Shown here piece by piece: positions 58,276 to 64,000 of a stretch of 64,000 nucleotides of DNA. The notes under the pieces are model-generated. The model saw only the letters and a program-made list of their open reading frames with translations. It did no database searches and was not told where the DNA came from. The position numbers and the translations under genes were made by a program. This DNA is from Symbioplanes lichenis. GTDB lineage: Bacteria; Actinomycetota; Actinomycetes; Mycobacteriales; Micromonosporaceae. The number at the start of each line of letters is the position of its first letter. The first letter of the stretch is position 1. The stretch lies in NCBI RefSeq assembly GCF_030709675.1, contig NZ_JAUZQD010000002.1:310001-374000 (forward strand), given 5' to 3'.

Positions 58276-59532
58276 TCAGGCCTCCGGGAGGGTGAACGCG
58301 ACGGTGGTGCCCCCGCCGGGCGCGGCCTCGGCCCAGATCCGGCCGCCGTGCCGCTCGACGATGCGCCGGCAGGTCGACAGGCCCACCCCGAAGCCGGCCG
58401 TACGGTTGTCGACCTGGGTGAACATCTCGAACACCCGGTCCCGGTCGGCGCCGGGGATGCCGATGCCGTTGTCGGTGACAGTGATCAGCCACGCGCCGCT
58501 GCGACGCTGCGCGGCGACGCGGACGCGGGCGGGCTCGTCCGGGCGCCGGTACTTGACCGCGTTGCCGATCAAATTCTGCATCAGCTGGCGCAGCAGGACC
58601 GGGTCGCCGGCCAGGTGCGGCAGGCCCGGGGCGACGGTCACGGCCGTGCCCGAGGACCCGATGACGTCGCGCAGGTCCATCAGCGCCTGCTCCGCGACCT
58701 CGCACAGATCGGCTTCCGTACGGCGGCAGGGCGAGCTGCCTGCGCGGGCGTACTGCAGCAGCGCGTCGATCAGCCCCTGCGACCGGGCGACGGCGCGCGC
58801 CCCGGCGGTGATCCACTGCTGGGCCTGCTCGTCGAGGACGGCGCCGTACTCGTCGCCGAGCAGCTCGAGGTAGCCCCCGACGACGGCGAGGGGCGCGGCG
58901 AGGTCGTGGCTGACGACCCCGGCGAAGTGCTCCAGCTCGGTGTTGGAGCGGAGCAGCTCGGCGTTGGTGGCGGCGAGGTCGGTGTGCGCCTGCTCGAGCG
59001 CGTGGTGCTGGGCCTCCGCGGAGACGAGAAGCTCGCCGTTGATCCGGGCCTGCCGGCGGCGCTCGAAGAGGGCGAGGATCACCTGGGCGAGGTCCTGGAG
59101 CCGGTCGATCTGCGCCGGCGTGAGGTCGCGCGGCTCGGCGTCGAACACGCACAGGCTGCCCAGCGCGTGGCCCTGCGGCGTGACGAGCGGCGCCGAGGCG
59201 TAGAAGCGGACGTCGGCCAGCAGCCCGGTGACCCACGGATTGGTGGCGAACATGGGGTGCTCACGCGCGTCGCGCACCCACACGAAGTCGCCGTGCAGGA
59301 AGTGCACCGCGCACATGGAGTCGGTCCGGGCCGAGTCGCCGCCCGCGAAGCCGGTGGTGGTCAGCTGGCACTGCCGGTTCTCGTCGATGAGGTTGAGCGT
59401 GGCGGTCGGCACCCCCGCCACGGCGGCCGCGACCCGGACGACGGCTTCGAGCTCGTCGCCGGCGGGCTGGTCGAGCAGCTGGTACTCGTGCAGGGCCCGC
59501 AGCCGTGCCCGCTCCCCCACCAGCTCGCTCAC
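58276..59532 (-). CDS. GAF-domain sensor histidine kinase
   Basis: The 418-residue soluble kinase has an N-terminal GAF domain (about 20-165, with CVFDAEPRDLTPAQ at its end) and a coiled-coil linker. HisKA has His209 (VVSHDLAAPLAVVGGY), and HATPase carries LMQNLIGNAVKYRRP, DNGIGIPGAD and GFGVGLSTCRRIV. The DLAAPL variant of the H-box is common in phytochrome-like kinases. It is the first gene of a two-kinase operon, 3 bp before the CHASE3 kinase. Confidence 0.9.
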   Translation of the reverse strand: MSELVGERARLRALHEYQLLDQPAGDELEAVVRVAAAVAGVPTATLNLIDENRQCQLTTTGFAGGDSARTDSMCAVHFLHGDFVWVRDAREHPMFATNPWVTGLLADVRFYASAPLVTPQGHALGSLCVFDAEPRDLTPAQIDRLQDLAQVILALFERRRQARINGELLVSAEAQHHALEQAHTDLAATNAELLRSNTELEHFAGVVSHDLAAPLAVVGGYLELLGDEYGAVLDEQAQQWITAGARAVARSQGLIDALLQYARAGSSPCRRTEADLCEVAEQALMDLRDVIGSSGTAVTVAPGLPHLAGDPVLLRQLMQNLIGNAVKYRRPDEPARVRVAAQRRSGAWLITVTDNGIGIPGADRDRVFEMFTQVDNRTAGFGVGLSTCRRIVERHGGRIWAEAAPGGGTTVAFTLPEA

Positions 59533-59710
59533 ATGTTCCGGTTCGGCAGGTTACGCCCCGATCTGAACGTCCGTTCCTGGACGGCAGCTGAAGGTCGTTA
59601 TCGATTCGTTACCAACGCTGACGGCGCTCACGTGTGGTGACGGTCACACGCCCGGAACCGGTATCGCCGCGCGTGGATGTGACCGTCAGTGAGCGATCTT
59701 GGAAATGGCA

Positions 59711-59783
59711 CGTTACCGGCCAGTAGCCGTGCCCCTTGTTCGCTACCGGCGAGTAGGAGCAACATTTCCCGCACGTTACCGGC
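59711..59783. promoter_or_regulatory. Three direct repeats upstream of the DUF6230 gene
   Basis: CGTTACCGGC at 59711, CGCTACCGGC at 59741 and CGTTACCGGC at 59774 recur at 30- and 33-bp intervals; the first two are followed by CAGTAG/GAGTAG. About three helical turns separate them, as expected for repeated binding of an activator. GTGACGGTCAC, an 11-bp palindrome, lies further upstream near 59637-59647. Confidence 0.5.
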
Positions 59784-59822
59784 CGGCCCCCTCGCGCGGC
59801 CGATCGCTCACAGGAGGATGCG

Positions 59823-60449
59823 GTGAAGGAAGCGCAGGGCGGCCAGGAGTACGGTCGCACCAACTGGCGTCGCTTCATGATCTGGACGGCGGTCCCGGGC
59901 GCCGCGGTGGCCGCACTGGTCGTCGGCATGGCCAACGGGGCGTTCGCCGCCTCGTTCTCCGTGTCCGGCCAGTCGTTCAAGATCTCGGCCGACGAGCTCG
60001 ACGGCGAGGGCTTCTCGCAGTACGGCGGCACGGTCAAGAAGGTCGACGGCACCGAGATCCCGGTCGCCATCTCGGGCATCGCGGACGGCAAGCTGACCAA
60101 CCTCTGCCAGTCGGTCAAGATCCCCGGCGCCCCGGTCAGCCTCACCATCCGGGCCGGCCGCGAGGACGGCAAGCCGGCCAAGGCGACCAACCTGCTCATC
60201 GGCGTCAGCGAGCTCAGCGGCGACGCGACGTTCACCGACATCAACATCGGCCAGGACGCCTCCACCCTCAAGGCGGGCGGCCCGGACGCGCACGGCCAGA
60301 CCGGCATGTTCGGCCAGGAGGCCGAGCACGTGACCATCGCCGGCCTGCGCCAGACCGCCGTGTCCACCACGGCCGGCTCGTTCACCCTCAACGGCCTCAA
60401 CCTGAAGGTCAACGTCGCCGCCGACGGCAAGCCCGCCGAGTGCTTCTGA
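59823..60449 (+). CDS. DUF6230 family secreted protein
   Basis: The 208-residue protein has a basic N-terminus (YGRTNWRRF), one signal-like helix (AAVAALVVGMANGAFA) and a beta-rich exported domain (FSVSGQSFKISADELDGEGFSQYG; LTNLCQSVKI; CF at the end). This is the DUF6230 family, always next to DUF6114 genes in actinobacteria. Function unknown; the pair looks like a cell-surface system. ATG at 59823 is preceded by CAGGAGG. Confidence 0.85.
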   Translation: MKEAQGGQEYGRTNWRRFMIWTAVPGAAVAALVVGMANGAFAASFSVSGQSFKISADELDGEGFSQYGGTVKKVDGTEIPVAISGIADGKLTNLCQSVKIPGAPVSLTIRAGREDGKPAKATNLLIGVSELSGDATFTDINIGQDASTLKAGGPDAHGQTGMFGQEAEHVTIAGLRQTAVSTTAGSFTLNGLNLKVNVAADGKPAECF

Positions 60450-60479
60450 CCCAGTTCCCCCGGGCCCGCGGACGTCCAA

Positions 60480-60643
60480 AGGGCCTGTCCTGCCGATCAC
60501 GACGGCCTGCGGCGGCCCCAGCTTCCGCCTCGCCGCGCGGCGCGAACGGCCGCATACAACACCGGTATGCGACCGCCCGCCCCCCTTGCGACGCGAAACC
60601 TGGACCTCGCCTCGGCGACGCCGCGACCGACAGGACAGGCCCT
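60480..60643. mobile_element. MITE-like inverted-repeat element
   Basis: The 164-bp segment begins with AGGGCCTGTCCTGCCGATC and ends with its inverted copy (17 of 19 matching, the outer 13 perfect). An inner pair, CGCATAC and GTATGCG, lies at its centre (near 60552-60571). There is no coding frame. Left and right flanks show no clear target duplication. It sits between the DUF6230 and DUF6114 genes and could fold into a long hairpin in their mRNA. Confidence 0.45.
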
Positions 60644-60675
60644 CCGCAGGCCCGTTCCCTGCTCTGGAGGGGCAC

Positions 60676-62202
60676 GTGGCTCCACTGATCACCGCGGCGG
60701 GCTTCCGTCACTGGCGGCGCACCCGGCCGTTCTGGGGCGGGCTGCTGCTCCTGCTGGCCGGCCTCGAGATGTTCCTCAGCGCCAACCAGTCGCTGGGCGA
60801 CCTCGAGGTGCACTTCGGACCGCAGGGCTTCCTGTCCTACCTGCTGCCGGCGCTGCTGCTGCTCTGCGGCATCCTGACCTGGGTCTCCCCCGGCCAGCGC
60901 CTCTTCTACGGCATCATCGGCCTGCTCACCGCCGTGTACTCGCTGGTCGGCCTCAACTTCGGCGGGTTCGTCCTCGGCCTGCTGCTCGGCATCACCGGCG
61001 GGGCCCTCGTGCTGGCCTGGTCGCCCCCGCGGCGGGTATCGCCCGCACCGCCCTCCACCGCCCCTTCCCCTGCTCCCGACGACACCGTGCCGCTCTCCCC
61101 GGCCACGCCTTCGGTCCCGGCGGCCGAGCTGCCCTACGGGGCGCCGCCCGACCCGGACACCGGCATCGTCCCGGGCTTCCGCGACAACGACACCCAGTCC
61201 TTCCCCCCGGCCCCCGACGACCCCGGGCCGCGCGGTGACGTGACCAGGAAGGCACTGGTCATCACGCTCGTCCCCCTGGTGGCCGGCGGCCTCGTGGTCG
61301 CCGGCGGCCGCGTCCCCGCGCGCGCCGCCGAGTGCCCGGAAGGCCTGCCGTCCCGCTCGACCACCGCCAAGACCACCCAGCCGTCTCCGCCCCCGTCGAC
61401 GAAGCCGTCGCCGTCCGCGAAGAAGCCGTCCCCGAAGCCCTCCGCCTCCCGCTCCGCACCCGCCTCCGCGTCGCCCACTCCCAGCAAGACCACCAGCGAC
61501 GACCCCGGCGACCCCCTCGGCAACATAGTCGGCGGCATCGGCGACCTCCTCGACCCCCTCCTGCCCGATCCCCCGTCCCAGTCCCCGTCGTCGTCCGCGT
61601 CCCCGTCGCGGTCGCCGTCCCCGTCGTCGTCCCCCACGGCGACCCCGTCCGCCACCCGTCCCCCTACCAGCGCGAGCCCGTCCCCCAGCCGGTCAGCGCA
61701 GCGCTCCCCCAGCGCGACACCTTCCCCCTCGGCCGGCGACGACATCCCCTGCCTCGGCCCCCGGGTGCACAAGAAAGCCGCCCCCGGCGACGTCCCCCAG
61801 GTCTCACTGCGCGGCGGCACCCTCGAAACGGCGTCGCTGACCATGTACAACTCGACCTACGTCGGCGTCGCCGACCTCCCCACCGCCGAAGGCATCCTCA
61901 AGGCACTCCGCTTCGACATGGACAAGGCCGTCAACAAGCCCTTCACGCTGACCATCCCCGAGGCCGGCGGCCGCACCACCCTGATCGAGAGCAACGAGCT
62001 CACCACCGACGGCCACGTCCGCTTCTACACCCCGAAGTTCCAGGGCAAGCTCTTCGGCCTGATCCCGGTCACCTTCACCCCGGACCAGCCGCCGCCCCTG
62101 ACCCTCCCGGTCCTGTGGTTCACCGACGTGACGATCAACCTGGCCTTCGTCCGCTGCGACACCCTGACCGCCGACCCGCTCGAACTTTCCGGAAAGGCTT
62201 GA
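60676..62202 (+). CDS. DUF6114 membrane protein with an extended exported domain
   Basis: The 508-residue protein starts at GTG 60676 behind TGGAGGGG. Residues 1-125 hold four membrane helices of DUF6114 (RRTRPFWGGLLLLLAGLEMF, GFLSYLLPALLLLCGIL, LFYGIIGLLTAVYSLVGLNFGGFVLGLLLG). A Pro-rich stretch, another helix near 200, and a long Ser/Pro/Lys-rich linker (about 225-385) follow. A C-terminal globular domain (about 395-508, with MYNSTYVGVADLPTAEGILK and cysteines near its ends) completes it. Usual DUF6114 proteins are near 130 residues, so the rest is an extension. Confidence 0.8.
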   Translation: MAPLITAAGFRHWRRTRPFWGGLLLLLAGLEMFLSANQSLGDLEVHFGPQGFLSYLLPALLLLCGILTWVSPGQRLFYGIIGLLTAVYSLVGLNFGGFVLGLLLGITGGALVLAWSPPRRVSPAPPSTAPSPAPDDTVPLSPATPSVPAAELPYGAPPDPDTGIVPGFRDNDTQSFPPAPDDPGPRGDVTRKALVITLVPLVAGGLVVAGGRVPARAAECPEGLPSRSTTAKTTQPSPPPSTKPSPSAKKPSPKPSASRSAPASASPTPSKTTSDDPGDPLGNIVGGIGDLLDPLLPDPPSQSPSSSASPSRSPSPSSSPTATPSATRPPTSASPSPSRSAQRSPSATPSPSAGDDIPCLGPRVHKKAAPGDVPQVSLRGGTLETASLTMYNSTYVGVADLPTAEGILKALRFDMDKAVNKPFTLTIPEAGGRTTLIESNELTTDGHVRFYTPKFQGKLFGLIPVTFTPDQPPPLTLPVLWFTDVTINLAFVRCDTLTADPLELSGKA

Positions 62203-62322
62203 GGCAAGGGACGGACGCACCGCAATCATCCTTCGTGGCTCGCCACATGTACCGGCTTGCCAAGCTTCGACCGGCTGACTGATGGCCTCGGCCTTGCTTC
62301 GTTCGCTCTCTTCACCCAGGAT

Positions 62323-62598
62323 TCATCGCTGGGTGTAGTGAGCGATCCCGAGCAGTACGAAAAGCGCGGGTGCGAAAGCTCCCCCGCCGCCAAGGATGGA
62401 AGTCGGGATGTCTGCCGCACTGGCGCGCACCAGAAGGCCGGCGATTCCCCCGACGATGATGGCGAACTGCACCATGAGCACCACAGCCGCCCATTTGCCC
62501 ATCCTCGACATGCCGGAGTTCTCCTCTGACGAGGAGCGGCTCGAGTCCACTGCGGAACTCACCGTTGACGAGTCAACCCCGTCATGCCGTGCGCTCAT
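62323..62598 (-). CDS. Small two-helix membrane protein
   Basis: The 91-residue product has a Ser-rich cytoplasmic N-terminus and two helices (WAAVVLMVQFAIIVGGIAGLLV and FAPALFVLLGIAHY). The ATG at 62598 is preceded by AAGGGAG. A short inverted repeat (CACCCAG/CTGGGTG, 62313-62335) spans the stop codon and may terminate transcription. I know no family. The stretch 62203-62322 holds nothing else. Confidence 0.6.
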   Translation of the reverse strand: MSARHDGVDSSTVSSAVDSSRSSSEENSGMSRMGKWAAVVLMVQFAIIVGGIAGLLVRASAADIPTSILGGGGAFAPALFVLLGIAHYTQR

Positions 62599-62736
62599 GC
62601 CGCTCCCTTCAACGAGCCGTGGACTTAGAGACGTATGGGATGAGTTCCCGATGACCGCTGGACGCTACTGGCCATCGCGGCACTTACGAGGAGAACTGGC
62701 CCTTGGTACGATCCTGATGCTCCGCCCGACGGTTGA

Positions 62737-62950
62737 TGAGCGACATGGCCCGCACGGCCGGGCCGACGGCGGGCCGACGCGGCTCGGCGATTCGACTTCT
62801 ACGACGCGTGGGAGGCGGCGCAGCAGACCGTTGCCCGGGCGGCGGCTGAGCGGGTCAAGCACGAACAGCCGGTGGCTCTCACCGGCTTCGAGGTGAGGCG
62901 AATCGTGGGCGTCCCCGCCGGCCGGCGCCGTCGCGCGACAGATGCCGGCT
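62737..62950 (+). pseudogene. Possible gene remnant
   Basis: After two stop codons at 62734-62739 the + frame encodes a segment that looks like real protein: FDFYDAWEAAQQTVARAA, then ERVKHEQPVALTGFEVRRIV. It has no start codon upstream in frame, while ATG 62745 opens a different phase that stops early. This suggests a decayed or frameshifted gene end. Otherwise the gap 62599-62954 shows nothing. Confidence 0.3.
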
Positions 62951-62954
62951 CGGC

Positions 62955-63446
62955 TCAGCCGGCCAGGAGGGCGACAGCCTCGTCGAGGGTGGCCACGAAC
63001 TCGGCCGGGTCCACCGGCGCCACGAACACGTCGGGCTGGGCCGGTTGCCGGATGCGGCCGGTGATCACCAGCTGGTCGCCGAGCCAGGCGTAGGTTTCCA
63101 CGTTGTCCAGGATTTCGTCCCAGTGACGCAGCAGCCAGAAGCGCTGGGCGAACCCGGTGTCGTTGGCGCTCAGGCAGTCGAACACCTCGGCGGGTGACCG
63201 CCCGGGAAACGGGCAGGCCGGGACTGCTCGCTGCCGGACCAGGTCGGCGGCGGAGCGCAGCTGGGGCACCAGCGTCGGCACGTAGGCGGCGTTGTCGTGG
63301 CAGGTGAGCCTTCGGCCGTCCGCCCAGACGTCCACCTCGCGCACGCTGGTCGCCTCGGTCGCGCCCGCTTCCACGACGTAGGCGGGCGGGCCGCCCACCT
63401 CGATCGCGAAGGTGGCCCGCCGGCCGAAGGCCGCGTGTCCCGTCAC
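62955..63446 (-). CDS. Hypothetical cytoplasmic protein
   Basis: The 163-residue protein (MTGHAAFGRRATFAIEVGGPP at the start; an alpha/beta composition with LLRHWDEILDNVETYAWLGDQLVITGRI) is well formed, with no signal or membrane segment. I do not recognise a family. The ATG overlaps the stop of the upstream MscS-like gene by 4 bp, so the two are coexpressed. Confidence 0.65.
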   Translation of the reverse strand: MTGHAAFGRRATFAIEVGGPPAYVVEAGATEATSVREVDVWADGRRLTCHDNAAYVPTLVPQLRSAADLVRQRAVPACPFPGRSPAEVFDCLSANDTGFAQRFWLLRHWDEILDNVETYAWLGDQLVITGRIRQPAQPDVFVAPVDPAEFVATLDEAVALLAG

Positions 63447-64000
63447 TCCTCGTCCTTGGCGGGCGCCGACGTAGGCCGGGTGGTGTCGTCTCCGGAAACC
63501 GCGACGGAGGGGCCGGTGGAAGGGGAAGCGGAAGCGACGGCACCGGTCGCCGCCCCGACCTGGTCGGCCAGGTGCAGGTCGGCGTCGTCAGGCGACGACG
63601 GGGAGGAAGGGGAGTCAGGAGCCGGGCCCACAGCCGAGGCCAGCAGCACATTGTTCGGGATGTTGAGCGGCCCGTCGTCGGTTTCGAGGACCGTGTAGAG
63701 CAGCCCCGCCGACACGACCACCCCCTCCAGCGGCCCGTTGATCGCGCCCGACATGACGCGGATGCGGATGCCCGGCACGTAGGGGCGCGAGAACAGCAGC
63801 ACCAGCCCGGCGAACAGGTTGCTCAGGACCGGCTGGGCGGCCAGGCCCAGGATCACGCCGGTGACCGCGCCGCCGAGCAGCAGGTTGCGGACGCCCAGGC
63901 CGACCAGGTCGAGGACCGAGAACAAGGCGATCAGGTAGCCGCCGAGCAGCACGATCAACCGCAGCGGAGTGGCGGCCACCTCGCCGGCGCGGGCCACGCT
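63443..64000 (-). CDS. MscS-type mechanosensitive channel, 5' end outside the window
   Basis: The visible 185 residues show two membrane helices (PLRLIVLLGGYLIALFSVLDLVGLGV and the MscS pore helix region NLLLGGAVTGVILGLAAQPVLSNLFAGLVLLF). The start of the beta domain (GIRIRVMSGAINGPLEGVV, YTVLETDDGPLNIPNNVLL) and an Asp/Ser/Pro-rich C-tail follow. The large alpha/beta vestibule of full MscS is missing, so it is the short type. An in-frame GTG at 63997 is likely internal; the frame stays open to the edge. Confidence 0.8.
   Translation of the reverse strand, partial: SVARAGEVAATPLRLIVLLGGYLIALFSVLDLVGLGVRNLLLGGAVTGVILGLAAQPVLSNLFAGLVLLFSRPYVPGIRIRVMSGAINGPLEGVVVSAGLLYTVLETDDGPLNIPNNVLLASAVGPAPDSPSSPSSPDDADLHLADQVGAATGAVASASPSTGPSVAVSGDDTTRPTSAPAKDEE

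Noticed and set aside
56017-59640. 1207-codon + frame
   Set aside because: It is antisense to the two sensor kinase genes, which have full catalytic motifs.
61560-61740. Ser/Pro codon repeats as a DNA repeat element
   Set aside because: They encode the linker of the DUF6114 protein and are explained by amino-acid composition.

Overview
The window is high-GC actinobacterial chromosome. The gene set (RbpA, separate Lnt and Ppm1-type mannosyltransferase, DUF6230/DUF6114, DUF6319, UMF1-type MFS, dynamin-like pair) and the heavy GC-ended codon use suggest Micromonosporaceae, probably an Actinoplanes-like organism. That genus-level guess rests on family knowledge, not on a search. No rRNA, tRNA or CRISPR array was seen. 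A strong candidate dif site at 5940-5967 implies a circular chromosome and places the left end of the window at the replication terminus.

Layout. 1-5.6 kb: a truncated membrane protein, a membrane sulfatase-like enzyme, an Eis-like acetyltransferase, a repeat patch holding a stray recombinase-like fragment, a PlsC acyltransferase and a DUF6319 protein behind a near-consensus SOS box. 5.6-7.2 kb: dif, an A-rich T-poor spacer, a second 11-6-11 dif-like palindrome covering the promoter and start codon of a Xer-type tyrosine recombinase, and that gene. 7.2-15 kb: an alpha/beta hydrolase behind a near-perfect hairpin, OhrR/Ohr peroxide defence with its operator, small enzymes, and a three-gene overlapping operon of a large LuxR (LAL) regulator, a small LuxR-type protein and a methyltransferase. 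15-19 kb: a dynamin-like GTPase operon. 19-25.5 kb: an MFS exporter, a GntR regulator, and an ABC substrate-binding protein/methyltransferase/permease operon without an ATPase. 25.5-34 kb: a hybrid histidine kinase, a zinc-finger coiled-coil protein, rbpA behind a consensus SigR promoter, then fxsA, ppm1 and lnt.

34.4-42.5 kb is a lysine-catabolism island of the kind known from amino-acid fermenting anaerobes: KamA-family radical SAM aminomutase (+ strand) divergent from kdd, a YtcJ-like amidohydrolase, kamD, kamE, kal and a GlmL/MutL-type reactivase. The order of action would be lysine to beta-lysine (KamA), 3,5-diaminohexanoate (KamDE, kept active by the reactivase), 5-amino-3-oxohexanoate (Kdd), and finally crotonyl-CoA from 3-aminobutyryl-CoA (Kal). 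The cleavage enzyme Kce is not in the window.

42.5-64 kb: CsbD, hydrolase, KdpE-like and Lrp regulators, acyl-CoA dehydrogenase, 5'-3' exonuclease, YcnI-like copper protein, a double-domain glycerophosphodiesterase, a DUF2090 aldolase-like protein, a Nudix frame with no stop after its domain, DedA, glycogen phosphorylase, a pair of sensor kinases, a DUF6230/DUF6114 pair flanking a MITE-like inverted repeat, and a truncated MscS channel gene at the right edge.
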